Of a stretch of DNA of 64,000 nucleotides, positions 33,882 through 44,599 are shown one piece after another. The DNA comes from Trissonchulus latispiculum. Its lineage: Eukaryota; Nematoda; Enoplea; Enoplida; Ironidae. Location of the stretch: positions 1 through 64,000 of the forward strand of contig JASAND010026559.1 of assembly GCA_030248195.1 (NCBI GenBank). The letters are read 5' to 3'. The first letter of the stretch is position 1; the number at the start of each line of letters is the position of its first letter. The position numbers and the translations under genes were made by a program. The notes below the pieces were generated by a model, which saw nothing but the letters and a program-made list of their open reading frames with translations, searched no databases and had not been told where the DNA came from.

Positions 33882-36800
33882 GCAACTACCGCTTACTGGC
33901 CGGATACTTTGAATTCACCCATTCAAAGAGAAACGACCAATTGCACCGGACTGGGCTCAACAGCAATACCAATTAAGATAAATTCTACCCCAATCAAAGC
34001 TTTGGTCGACACTGGCTCAACAATCACTATAATTGACGAAAGCACCTACAGAAGATTGCAACTCCACAATTCTACACTGGCCCAGGAACACTCAAACATA
34101 TCAGCAACCAGTATGACCGGACACGAGCTAGCAATCCTTGGCAAATCTATTATACCGCTACAAATCGGAACCCAAATCTTAGACCATTCAACTTATATCG
34201 TCTCAAAATCACCTCACGAATGCATCCTAGGAACTGACTTTCTAAAACGACTTGGTCCCATCACAATAGACTTACAAAGGGAGACAGTAACTATACACAA
34301 AAGACAGCATGACAGCAAAACACAGCATCCCACAGCTACCATTAATGAAACCTTAACGATACCCCCTAGAACGCAAGTAACATTCTCATGTGAAATCAAA
34401 CACCCCATCAACGAAGGAATGTTTGAACCCAATCCTCGTTTCGAAGCCGCAACTGGACTTTATGTAGCTAGGGCAGTTGTTAATGGTGGCCCTCAAATCC
34501 CAGTTAGAGTTATGAACACTAGCAACGCACCAGTAAAAATTTATGCAAAAACAAACATTGGATCTGTATGCACCATCCAACCAACAAAAGACATCGCCGC
34601 AGAAAATCACGTCGAAACGGTACCGAATCCGTTATCTGCAGTTGACCTCAGTTCGACAGAATTAACACCGCCGCAACAAAACAAACTACTACAATTACTT
34701 AATCAATTCATTGATGTCTTTGCAAAAGACGACAATGATGTTGGCTGTGCTACTGCCATCAAACATTCAATTGATACTGGTGATCACAAACCTATTTATC
34801 AACGTCCATATCGAACACCGGTTTCGCTCCGTTCAACAGTAGCCCAGAAAATCCAAGACTGGGTTAAACACAAAATCATCGAGCCAAGTTCATCTCCATG
34901 GGCTTCTCCGATAGTCCTAGTTTCCAAAAAGGACGGAACAATTCGAATATGTGTAGACTTTAGAAAAATAAACGCCATTACGAAGCGAGACGTCTTCCCC
35001 CTCCCAAGGATCGACGACCTCCTAGACTCCTTAGGAAAAGCTCACTTTTTCAGTACTCTTGACTTACAGTCTGGATATTACAATGTACAAATGAGCGAAC
35101 AAGACAAAGAGAAAACAGCATTTATCTGTGAAGAAGGTTTATTCCATTACAATGTCATGCCATTTGGTCTAACTAATGCACCAGCCACCTTTCAACGATT
35201 AATGAACATAGTCCTCTCGGGATTGCAGACTAAATTCTGCTTATGCTACCTAGACGACATTATCATCTTCTCGTCCACGTTTGAACAACACTTGTCAGAT
35301 ATCTCGAACGTATTACAACGATTACGTGATCACCGGTTAAAACTAAAAGCCAAAAAGTGTTACTTTGCTTGCCGTACAGTCAGTTATCTAGGACATACAA
35401 TCTCCAAAGATGGACTGCAACCGGAGAATGATAAAATTGCAAAAGTCCGCGACTATCCTACACCTACAAACCTTACAGAATTAAGGAGCTTCCTCGGACT
35501 TGCTTCTTATTATAGAAGATTCATCAAGAACTTTGCTCAAGTAGCCTATCCGCTCTACTCCTTATTAAAAAAGGAGAACCAATATCAGTGGACAGACGAC
35601 TGTGAACATAGCTTTTCAGCCCTAAAAGAATGCCTTACCACCGCTCCTATCCTTGCCTTTCCAGATACAAACCGACCATACATCTTACAAACCGATGCCA
35701 GTGGATTTGGCCTAGGTGCAATACTCTCGCAATTTGACACTCTAAATAAAGAACACCCAGTAGCCTACGCCAGTCGCACTCTTACAAAAGCAGAGAAAAA
35801 CTACCCTGTTATAGAACTCGAAACTTTGGCTATAGTGTTTGGTGTGAAATACTTTCGCCATCTTATCTATGGACAAAAGATTACAATTATCACCGACCAC
35901 AGCCCTTTACGATGGCTTATGACAGTAAAATCTCCCAGCGGGCGACTAATGCGATGGATACTTCAACTGCAAGAGTACAATCTGGATATACAATATAAGC
36001 CAGGGAAGAAACATAGCAATGCCGATGCCATGTCCCGACTTCCTTTCCATTTCCCAACCGTAAACGATACAGCAGACACGGTTTTGGCCATAACACTCAA
36101 TGACCTCTCCTCGCTGCCTACAATGCAACGCGAACAACCTGATATTAAAAATTTTCTTGACTACCTACAGACTGGCTCCCTACCAGAAGATCTCAAGGAA
36201 GCAACTCACACCGTCATCAAAGCAGCTCGCTACTTCATTGAAAATGGACTTCTTTATCACGAATATCCGCATGCCAACAAACCAGGCAAACTCTTTATCC
36301 AAATAGTTATTCCGAAACTTCTTACATATGAAGTTTTTAAGGCATGCCATGAAGATGTCACAGCAGGACATCTGGGCTTTGAAAAAACTTACCTCAAAAT
36401 CCTGAGCCGCTATTGGTGGGATAGTATCCGAAAGGATGTCAAGGAATGGTGCAGAACGTGTGAAGCCTGCATTCGTAAGAAGAACCCTCCCAAAGCAATA
36501 AGAGCACCACTGGTCTCGATTCCAGTAGAAGGTCCATGGGACCGTATAGCCGTTGATGTTCTTGGCCCACTTCCCCAGACAGAAGAAGGTTATAAATATA
36601 TTATAGTGTTCACGGAATACCTCACAAAATGGGTGGAAGCTTTTCCACTGATTGACACTAAGTCTGAAACAATAGCTAAAGTCTTTGTTGAACAAATTGT
36701 CTGCCGTTATTCCTGTCCAAAAGAACTGCTCTCAGATCGCGGAACTAACTTTCTAAGCGCACTAATGGCAGAAACATGTAATCTATTAGGAGTTACGAAG

Positions 36801-37619
36801 ATCAACACTACAGCTTACCACCCACAGACAGATGGACAATGCGAACGATTCAATGGAACACTTATGCAGATGTTAAGTAAATATGTGTCTCATACACAGA
36901 AAGACTGGTCCAGCTTTATTAACTTCTGCCTTTTTGCATACCGGACGTCGGTGCATTCATCCACCCTAGATACTCCATTCTTCCTTAACTTTGGTCGCGA
37001 GGCACGGCTACCCCTAGACACTGTATTACAGAAAACTCGTGGAATTTACTGCGAAATCGAAGACTACAGAGCTGATCTTGTCAGCAACCTACAGGAAGCA
37101 TGGAGACAGGCTAAAGAAAATATCCACCTTGCACAGATAAAACAAAAACACTACTACGACCGCAAAACAACGGACGTAGGATTTTTAGAAAATCAGTTAG
37201 TCATGCTGTATGTCCCGGCCTTAACAAAAGGGAAAACTGCAAAACTTAACAGGCCCTGGCATGGTCCCTTCCGTATCACCCGACTATCCCTCCCAACAGC
37301 GGACATACAGGATTGTAGCAATCCCGCAAAGCCTAACCAAAAAGTGCACATCAATCGCCTGAAGCCGATAACTACCAGTTATCACATTCCCCTTCAACCT
37401 GGAATCCTTCCTGAGTCAGCGTCACCTACGGAAAGCCAGGGACAACTAATCCATCCAAACCTATTACGGGAATCTGAACAAAACGACCTACCAGAACTAC
37501 AAACCGCCGAAACTGCACCTACGATCACTGCAACGATCGGTCCGGATGATGAAGCCCAACAGGGTACTCCAAACACTCCTTACAACCTCAGACCGCGTAA
37601 ACCTACAAACTACGTATGA
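33882..37619 (+). CDS. pol: Pol: protease, reverse transcriptase, RNase H, integrase
   Basis: Residues 1374-2618 of the long frame. Protease active site DTGS at 1416. RT with FPLPRIDDLLD, the LDLQSGYY motif and the YLDD catalytic box at 1829-1832. RNase H with TDASGFGLGA (Asp 1978). Integrase with HHCC zinc domain (H...H ... CRTCEAC), catalytic D2265, D2325 and E2361 (D, D35E spacing) and a C-terminal domain ending YNLRPRK, usual for gypsy integrases. No stop or frameshift interrupts it, so it is potentially active. In the unspliced frame it follows a membrane anchor, an unfavourable topology for particle enzymes, which supports splicing as the route to Gag-Pol. No ribosomal-frameshift arrangement is present. 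Confidence 0.95.
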   Translation, partial: ATTAYWPDTLNSPIQRETTNCTGLGSTAIPIKINSTPIKALVDTGSTITIIDESTYRRLQLHNSTLAQEHSNISATSMTGHELAILGKSIIPLQIGTQILDHSTYIVSKSPHECILGTDFLKRLGPITIDLQRETVTIHKRQHDSKTQHPTATINETLTIPPRTQVTFSCEIKHPINEGMFEPNPRFEAATGLYVARAVVNGGPQIPVRVMNTSNAPVKIYAKTNIGSVCTIQPTKDIAAENHVETVPNPLSAVDLSSTELTPPQQNKLLQLLNQFIDVFAKDDNDVGCATAIKHSIDTGDHKPIYQRPYRTPVSLRSTVAQKIQDWVKHKIIEPSSSPWASPIVLVSKKDGTIRICVDFRKINAITKRDVFPLPRIDDLLDSLGKAHFFSTLDLQSGYYNVQMSEQDKEKTAFICEEGLFHYNVMPFGLTNAPATFQRLMNIVLSGLQTKFCLCYLDDIIIFSSTFEQHLSDISNVLQRLRDHRLKLKAKKCYFACRTVSYLGHTISKDGLQPENDKIAKVRDYPTPTNLTELRSFLGLASYYRRFIKNFAQVAYPLYSLLKKENQYQWTDDCEHSFSALKECLTTAPILAFPDTNRPYILQTDASGFGLGAILSQFDTLNKEHPVAYASRTLTKAEKNYPVIELETLAIVFGVKYFRHLIYGQKITIITDHSPLRWLMTVKSPSGRLMRWILQLQEYNLDIQYKPGKKHSNADAMSRLPFHFPTVNDTADTVLAITLNDLSSLPTMQREQPDIKNFLDYLQTGSLPEDLKEATHTVIKAARYFIENGLLYHEYPHANKPGKLFIQIVIPKLLTYEVFKACHEDVTAGHLGFEKTYLKILSRYWWDSIRKDVKEWCRTCEACIRKKNPPKAIRAPLVSIPVEGPWDRIAVDVLGPLPQTEEGYKYIIVFTEYLTKWVEAFPLIDTKSETIAKVFVEQIVCRYSCPKELLSDRGTNFLSALMAETCNLLGVTKINTTAYHPQTDGQCERFNGTLMQMLSKYVSHTQKDWSSFINFCLFAYRTSVHSSTLDTPFFLNFGREARLPLDTVLQKTRGIYCEIEDYRADLVSNLQEAWRQAKENIHLAQIKQKHYYDRKTTDVGFLENQLVMLYVPALTKGKTAKLNRPWHGPFRITRLSLPTADIQDCSNPAKPNQKVHINRLKPITTSYHIPLQPGILPESASPTESQGQLIHPNLLRESEQNDLPELQTAETAPTITATIGPDDEAQQGTPNTPYNLRPRKPTNYV

Positions 37620-38831
37620 TTAACTTCTCAAGCCTGTTCTCAATTCTGTATATATACATATAATTGTTCCATTGTGAATTTAATTATGCATATTGTAAAT
37701 AGAATGTTTTGAATAGAGAATGACGCAATGTCTACGTGTCCATAGTCCCGGGTCAGCCACAAAGTGCCGGGGCATTACACCAAAAGGCGGGCAACCCTCT
37801 TCTTTGACGAGGCCCTTTATTCTGGGTTCGGCACTCTTCCCTGAAGAATCGCACCTACTTCCAGGTCAACTGTAAGGCACTGAGAAAGTGGACTGTTCGC
37901 AGATCAGAGGCCAAACCCGGCAACGCCGGCGCCCCCGAACTACCGTTTCATTACTCACATGCCAAACAGCGGGGGACTATCTAGATCCCCTCTTCCTCGT
38001 CAAAGCCCTCAATTCCGGGTTCAGGACGTTGTAAACAAAGGCCAAACTCTTACAAAAAGGGTATTCACAAATTAAATCGAATTCACAAAGGAACAAATCC
38101 CTTTCAATAACAATGTATATGTTACACTACAACTAAGTACAAATATGAGTGAACATCACAATATATATACGTACCACACTTATCCTTCCCTCTTTTGTGG
38201 TTCTTTACTCACTGTCGCTTACGTTATGTTTATATTACTACTGTCACATCGTTTATATTGCTCTATCACACTGTTTATATATATTGCTACCAATTATTCG
38301 ATCTCTACATCCTGTCCTAATGAACATACCACTATGTAGTTCTTCCAACTTGCTGTTATGATTGATAACATTACTTTCCACTTTACGGCCACTCATTGCA
38401 AATGCAATACATAATCTCAAATTTTCTAAAATGCCAATCACCTCCACACGTTAAATCTTACTTTAAAACAGTTCTACGGAGTTCAGATTATTAGTCGGCT
38501 ACATCACAACAACTACGTAACCTAGCACAATTCTATAAAACGTTTTACGAGAACTTCGAATAATGAACTCTTCCAAAGATGCAAATTCGAACATGAACCC
38601 ATATACAACCTAAGTTCACAGCATTAACAAACGTATAAATAGACACCCATTTCAATTCCAACATCAGTTGACTGCGTACTTCCAGCCTTTCTATTCAGTT
38701 AACTTCGGCAGCCCTAACTCTGGCTAAACTAAATTTCGGTTTATCTTAATTTCGGTTAATCTTAACTTTGGGTTTATCTTAATTTCGGTTGATCGTAAAT
38801 TTGGGTTATCCGGCCACCACCGTCCACAAAG
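37620..38831 (+). other. Non-coding spacer between Pol and accessory genes
   Basis: No coding frame. 37740-38035 has GC-rich, structured sequence with repeated words (CCGGG, CTCTTC...GAC GAGG / CTCGTCAAAG). A candidate splice acceptor (CCTTTCTATTCAG, ending 38698) lies 133 bp before the ORF2 start and could serve a subgenomic mRNA. 38714-38810 contains four or five tandem AATTTCGGTTTATCTT-like units that resemble repeats in the LTR (29478-29525). A cis-acting RNA element is possible but inferred. Confidence 0.5.
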
Positions 38832-39599
38832 ATGGACCCTCGATACGATGATCCAGTAAGTATGTTCAATTCTTCAGCAGTACAAAATCATATCAGAACA
38901 TTGTCAAGATCAGATAACCTTGACTACATTAAAGCGTATTTGCGCTCTATGGATCGCCCCTGGAAATTAGATTACACTAATCACACAGATATCTTTGTGT
39001 CCGACTTTTGCTCCGAAAAGAATCTCATCCCCCAGCCACCACTTTCTACGTATGGCATTGTTCGACAACTTACCCGCAATTCGGTACTCGCATTGGCAAA
39101 GCTGGAAAATAAGTCCGAGACGTTCACCACGGAATTAACTCCGGATGAACTCATTTTTGTGTCTCCAACTTATTACCGAAAAATGTTTGAGGCTCCCTGC
39201 CGTTCTGACCTCACGCATCAAATTCTCCCTCTTTTCCGGGTTACTAAAGACGAAGATTTTGCACAGCAGTTCCAGGATTTAACCGGCTGGACGGTACAGT
39301 ATTCTGCACCGTCAAAGCTGTGGGAAATCAGGCAACTATGGGGATTAGGTTATGTCAGTGTTGCCGCGAGGTCTGTCAAATTGGCGGCCCACACTGCCAT
39401 GGGTGCCCGTTTTGCTGACTGTGCTTTGTCAGACAATCTCATCTCCCAATGTCTATGCATTGTTTCGGGAGACCTCACTTTTCCAAGCAAACCGTTAGAA
39501 GCTAAATTGAACTCTCTTTTTGAGCATGCTCTCAACGAACATAGTTTCACCCGCTTAACTACCGCGTACATAGATGCCGCCCTCTATGAGGACATCTAA
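38832..39599 (+). CDS. Accessory ORF2 (255 aa), unspliced form
   Basis: ATG follows GTCCACAAAG, then a 255-codon frame ending TAATAG. I do not recognise the protein. It is soluble-looking, with no signal peptide or membrane segment; it has aromatic/leucine-rich stretches (LTRNSVLALAKLENKS, WEIRQLWGLGYVSVAARSVKLAAHTAMG) and five cysteines. Codons 1-8 are followed by a GTAAGT splice donor at 38856, so this frame is the intron-retaining product of a two-form gene. Position between integrase and the 3' LTR is where retroviral accessory genes lie. The function is unknown. Confidence 0.7.
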   Translation: MDPRYDDPVSMFNSSAVQNHIRTLSRSDNLDYIKAYLRSMDRPWKLDYTNHTDIFVSDFCSEKNLIPQPPLSTYGIVRQLTRNSVLALAKLENKSETFTTELTPDELIFVSPTYYRKMFEAPCRSDLTHQILPLFRVTKDEDFAQQFQDLTGWTVQYSAPSKLWEIRQLWGLGYVSVAARSVKLAAHTAMGARFADCALSDNLISQCLCIVSGDLTFPSKPLEAKLNSLFEHALNEHSFTRLTTAYIDAALYEDI

Positions 39600-40868
39600 T
39601 AGCCGTAGAGAGAAGACACATCTAATTGACTACTCCCTGTACATAACTATATAAGTATCTTACTAATAAACATCTCTCCGTCCTTACTGTACGTATATAC
39701 GTATCTCCGTCCTCTCTATATATATACTCATAACATTACACTTACTGCCATAATATATATATATATATATATACTCTCCAAATGCCTGCATATTTAAATA
39801 TATTTATATATACTCGCACATAATCAATACTGTATTCTTCAGGAACCTGATGAACTCCAGATCGAACTACTCGATGACGACGACGACAATGACCCCAACG
39901 CTCCCAGGTCACCATCCACCGAGCCAGTCGATCCTGATGCCGAAGAGCCAACACTTGATCGACCGCTGACACCACCGCAGCTTGCGAATCCTAATGATCC
40001 ACTGGAATTGGTACCTCCGCTGCGCTCAGTAGTCGTGGTACCGCCTGCAGTCTTACAACATCCGCAGGCTAATTCAGGATCAGCGCCCAGTTCTACTGGG
40101 TCAGGGACCCATCGTGCATCCGTCAGTCACAAACGCCACCGCCACGGTTACAAGGCAAGCTGGGGTGACCAACGTAATCAGCCTTACGACTGCCGACCCC
40201 CCAATTCCCACCCTCGAAAGTCTGACCCCAGACGGAAATCGGAACGTCAACCTCTAAAGCGATCTGAAAAGTCCTCCAAGTCGAAACCGACCCAGCATAA
40301 ACCGCCTCACCCAGCCATGGCCCACGCCGCTCCTTTGCATACTCCACTTATCACATATTACCCGCCAGAGACCTGCGGTAACATGCAGACTTCCCAGCCC
40401 ACACCATGGGCCCCCGCCCACGTAAACGTCTTAAACCAAAATAAGGATCCCGCAGTCCACCCGAATTCCCTCCAGGAAAAGAGTCTCGACCTGTGGCTTC
40501 AAGCCTCAAATGGGTACGCCAATCCTGACGCCGCAGAATTCTCCATAGATCTTCCACCACAGCAGCTAACGCCGTTCGAACCGGGAAAAGATCTCAAAGG
40601 TCAGAAGCTACCGCCGCCGACAAATATGCGCCAACGCAAAGCGCTCACTCACGAGCAAATTCTCCACCGAGTGGCAAAGCTCATCCTATATGGGATCGAC
40701 CACCCCGATGGTGGGAAGCTTTTCATTCGGCGGGGCCTTCGACTCATGGGTTCCGTGGTCTACGACCTCAGACGGGACCAGGCCTTTTTCAACCGTCAAA
40801 AAGCAGCCATCCCGCCCAATGCTGTCGCTGGACCATCCGGATATGACCCGACGCAACCACAACTCTGA
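38832..40868 (+). CDS. Accessory ORF3 (349 aa), spliced form
   Basis: Exon 1 is 38832-38855 (eight codons shared with ORF2). The donor is GTAAGT at 38856, the acceptor TGTATTCTTCAG ends at 39842, and exon 2 is 39843-40868. The 987-bp intron is phase 0. Exon 2 stays open upstream of its first ATG (40008) exactly to the acceptor, which supports splicing. Exon 2 begins with a very acidic stretch (DDDDDND), then proline-rich sequence, then a basic region around residues 120-175 (HKRHRHGYK, RKSDPRRKSERQ) that could bind RNA or direct nuclear import. The C-terminal 110 residues are more globular. An activator or RNA-export role is speculative. Confidence 0.65.
38856..39842 (+). other. Putative intron of the accessory gene
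   Basis: GTAAGTATG donor and TATTCTTCAG acceptor, 987 bp (329 x 3), phase 0 on both sides. It contains the rest of ORF2, its TAA TAG stop pair and an (AT)n run at about 39752-39773. Confidence 0.65.
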
Positions 40869-40889
40869 GAAATGTGGTCATTTCTCATG

Positions 40890-40905
40890 TCAGAAGGGTA
40901 GAAAT
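40890..40905 (+). other. Polypurine tract
   Basis: CAGAAGGGTAGAAAT directly precedes the 3' LTR; a moderate purine tract suitable for plus-strand priming. Confidence 0.5.
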
Positions 40906-41782
40906 TGTGAGGAGCCGCAGGGCAAAAAAAACAGTTAAACTAACAATACCACTGCTAAAGTAAATTATTGTCTTATTGTAAACTATTGTCATACGTAACA
41001 TTTGTATTGTCATAATGTATTACAGTAATACGTAACCTGCTTTAATTCCAATATCCAGTTCAGTAATACGTATATAATTATAATATGTATGTCACTCAAT
41101 TATTTTAACTTAATATTTAATTCAGTATATAATACGTAATCTCGTAACTTGTGTCACGAAATAATTGTACTGTAAACCTACATTTCCACAATGTCATTGT
41201 TGCAACGTAACAGTTTATATACGTCACAAAATTATGACGGGCCCTCAGGAAGTACGGTGAACTATTAATATACTGAACAGTTATATTAACAGTTCACCGG
41301 CTGACTGATGGCCTGTCAACTAGTTCTCCTCCTTCTATATGAGAACAGAGGCCCATTAAATTTACCCTACAAAAATTAACACAATTTTCATTCTTAAAAC
41401 CTAATTTCACATTCCTTTAGGGCACTCTGTTTCTCATATAAAAGGAGGACAAATTCCTACAGAGCTGACTTGTTGTCTGACGAAATAAAGGTGTTAACTG
41501 TCTCCGACGACTCGCCTTAACTTTTGGCTAATCTTCAATTTTGGCAGATCAGTAATTCCAGACAAATTACAGTATACTGTCTTGACTAAAGGCAAGACAA
41601 AGATTGCAAGTTGGGCTAACCATAAATTTTGGCTAACTAAAGACAATTTGGGCAAACCCTGAATTTTAGTTAAATAACGGCAAATCTATAATCTAGGTAA
41701 ATCATAATCTGGGTAAATCTTGAGACTAAGTGACTACGTATTAAATTACGTAACGTAAAGCAACGTAACCTAACCCGTTACA
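40906..41782 (+). repeat. 3' LTR (877 bp)
   Basis: Same ends as the 5' LTR (TGTGAGGAGC ... CCCGTTACA), TATAAAA at 41437 and AATAAA at 41484. Differences from the 5' LTR are a few substitutions, loss of TTTCCTGAA in the hairpin, one missing AATTTCGGCTAATC repeat and a missing TATA. Confidence 0.95.
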
Positions 41783-41840
41783 GTAGGAACCTAATTAAAT
41801 TGTTGTGTGTGGGTTTTTTTTTTTGTATATAGATTACGAA

Positions 41841-41934
<94 letters not shown>

Positions 41935-42773
41935 GAGGGGGGGGGGGGAGAGGGTGTTAGGTGGTGTTAGGGTGGTGTGGGGTGTGGGGGAAAAGTGGGC
42001 GTCCTTTTGATTTTTGCCTAAAAAGTCGCTCAGAACGCCAAATTTTTCAAAAAATTTTGGCTTTGCCCGAGTTTTTTACTCAATTCCAGCCTATTTAACA
42101 GTAAATCTACTTATTTTTGACTAAAAACTTTTACAATTAATACTAAAACAATAGCGCCGCTAGTGTCAGTTCGTGTGCAAGCGAGTTAATATTTAAAATT
42201 ATTTTTAAAACCTCAACTAACGTGTGGGGATTGCAGTTTAAGCCAAAAATATATACGTAGAATACGACAATACAGCCAAAAATGCTTATGCGTTACAGTT
42301 CAAACTCAGCAATTTTTTAAAATGCTAAGATTTTTCCAAAATGCACACTATTTTTTAAAAAACGCACAAATCGTTAAAAAATGTACGCGACCAAAAAAGC
42401 TCCTGTAAGGTAAGGTTGCATGTAAGCAAGGTTGCATTCGGACAAAGCCCCAACCGTCCAGAACATCGGAGGTTAATAGCAACTGAAAAATGAAAATCAT
42501 TGCAATAAGGGGATCCTGGCGAAGGTAGGGGCGTATCCAGGATTTTGAAATGAGAGGTTTGACTTGAACAATATTTTTGTTGTCACAAATTGAGATTTGC
42601 GTCAGCGTTGCACTTAATATATAATGATGGAGACGAGTCAGAAAGCATTTACCTATGAAGATCTAGAATATTAAAAAGGGCGGTCTGGGGAGCTCCGCCC
42701 TCCAAAAGTTGGAGAACATTTTCAAATTTAGACCTCTAGTAATTAAACTAAGCACTTTTCTATTTACTTATGA
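41783..42773. repeat. (TA)n microsatellite and repeat-derived sequence
   Basis: 41847-41930 is a pure (TA)n run followed by a G-rich tract (GGGAGGGGGGGGGGGAGAGG) with G-quadruplex potential. 42220-42410 is an inverted, diverged piece of the hAT-like element at 52038-53149 (shared words TGCACACTATTTTTTAAAAA, GTAACGCATAAGC). 42680-42710 carries the widespread GGAGCTCCGCCC motif. No gene. Confidence 0.5.
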
Positions 42774-43147
42774 GTAGTGATGGGCACTGGATATCCGGAT
42801 ATCCGGTATCCGGATAATATCCGATTTGAGAAAAATATCCGGATATCCATGTACATTTCAGACAAAGTAATGAAAAATTTCTGACAAAAATTTCAAAAAA
42901 TTTTAAATATTTTTCAAAAATTTCTGAAAATATTTTTGAAACCACGGTTGCGGCTTGGGTTTATGATAGAAACTCACAGCGCACCGAAAATTTGACAGAA
43001 AAATTAGAAATTCAACTGCAAAATCGAAAAATTTTCTTGAAGTTAAGTTTGGAATAGGCGGATAACCGGATATTAGGATATCCGTTAACGCAAATTAGGC
43101 GGATATCTGGATATGAAAAACAAAAATATCCGGTGCCCGTCACTACT
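42774..43147. mobile_element. TATCCGG MITE (complete copy)
   Basis: Terminal inverted repeats AGTAGTGATGGGCACTGGAT ... ATCCGGTGCCCGTCACTACT, with several GGATATCCGG words in both halves. About 374 bp; TAGTGATGGGCA-type ends suggest hAT. Target duplication not clear. Confidence 0.65.
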
Positions 43148-44508
43148 GAAACCCATATTTTCTGGTAAAAAAGAAAACAGAAAAAACAAGGATAACCATA
43201 AGGCCACCTTGGAACACGATTGTTTCAAAATGAAAACTAGAGTCTGAGTTTCCTTCGATATAACCAGATACACTAAGAATCGCCCATGTGTATAAACTAA
43301 GGAAATATATACGTAAGAAACCTAAATATGAAATAAGAATATAATATGCATACAAAAACAAATTCTTGGTGTATATATACATAAACTTTAACAACAAATA
43401 CGTACATATATATATGTGTAACAAGTGTTAAAGTATGTGGTACATGGATTGTATAGTATATATCCAAAGATGAGTGCTCACAGCCCCATGCGTCTCATCG
43501 CCCAGCCTCACCAGGTGCGCACCTGGCATGGGGAAACTGGGCGGATATATACATTCCATGTGTGGTGTTAGGAATACACAAAGACAATTAAAAAATGTTT
43601 TAAAATAATTTTTTAAAAATAATTTTTTAAAGTTGAAATACAATTAATTTACTTTTTAGTAGATAGTTTTTGAATTAAGTTAGATAGATTTTTATCGTCA
43701 ATGTGTTGACTGAAAATTCTAATTTGATTATTTAATTTAGTTACAGAATAACCTCTTAAACGCAGTTTTTTAGACAAACTATGAACAGCCTATGAACAAA
43801 CTATGGTAACCTTTGTACAAACTTTTCGTCCAGCTTAAGCTGGTTCCACTACCAGTCTAGCTGCGCCAATCTTGCGTCAGGACAAATTGCTAACTAGAAA
43901 GAAAAACGCATCAACGACGCACATTTTTTAAAGAATGCGTATACAAAAAACTCGCCGACGGCAAAACGTTTCGAAAAACTTAAGAAAGAACGCGCCTAAG
44001 GCGTAAAATGTTTGAAAACGCAAAGAAAAACGTGCCGAAGGCTCAAAATTTCTAAAAAAATGTGATGGACAACGCGTCGACGGCACGAAAAATATATGTA
44101 TATATACGGAAAGCCCCACCCACCGACAAACCCCTGGCCTCCAACTGAAAGGTAAACGTTTTGAGAATATGAAAGGCTTGAAATCTATTTTAGAGCACGT
44201 TTTGCAGAAATTTTCGAAAGTATATATGTTGTCGTATAAAAATTAATTTTTTGTTGTATTTTGTATCTAAAGACAAATAGAAAAAATAAAAATTTCCTGC
44301 CTTCGTCGCAAGGCGCGGTGAGAGCAGAAATTTTTGAGAAATATATACCAAGTTTGAACGATTCTTCATTGTTTGCACAGTTTTCTTTTAGTTTACGTAC
44401 TTCAAATCTTTTTTGCTTCCATCCAGTTTGCTGTCCATTCGTTAGATTAATTTTCCTTATGTCCGAATCCTGACGGGGCATGCGGCCGCATGCCCCCTGG
44501 CTGCGCCC

Positions 44509-44511
<3 letters not shown>
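43148..44511. other. Intergenic, AT-rich, no gene
   Basis: Only low-complexity ORFs. GGGGCGTATCCAGG near 42527 and CCTGGCTGCGCCCCTG near 44491 are inverse to each other and may be the ends of a hAT-like element of about 2 kb containing the MITE before it; no target duplication could be confirmed because (TA)n follows. 43920-44060 holds GCGCC/CGCCGACGGC-type short repeats. Confidence 0.35.
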
Positions 44512-44595
<84 letters not shown>

Positions 44596-44598
44596 AAT
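44510..44598. repeat. (TA)n microsatellite
   Basis: Long uninterrupted TA run just left of the AGGTTG-type foldback element; it may have replaced that element's left terminus. Confidence 0.9.
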
Positions 44599-44599
44599 A

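Larger units (their letters stand above)
28858..41782 (+). mobile_element. Retrovirus-like Ty3/gypsy element with internal Env and spliced accessory genes (12.9 kb)
   Basis: Two long direct LTRs (902 and 877 bp, TG...CA ends) flank a primer-binding site, a 2618-codon frame (Gag, Env-like glycoprotein, protease, RT, RNase H, integrase) and two accessory reading frames. All catalytic motifs are intact and the LTRs are very similar apart from small indels, so insertion is fairly recent. No matching 4-6 bp target duplication is seen (GAAAG left, GTAGG right). The genome order gag-env-pol and two phase-0 introns are unusual for gypsy/errantivirus-type elements, where env normally follows pol. It may be an endogenous retrovirus of the host; infectivity is not shown. 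Confidence 0.95.

Noticed and set aside
30057..37576. Many antisense ORFs of 60-171 aa inside the gag-env-pol frame
   Set aside because: Shadows of the intact sense frame; none has a domain or its own signals.
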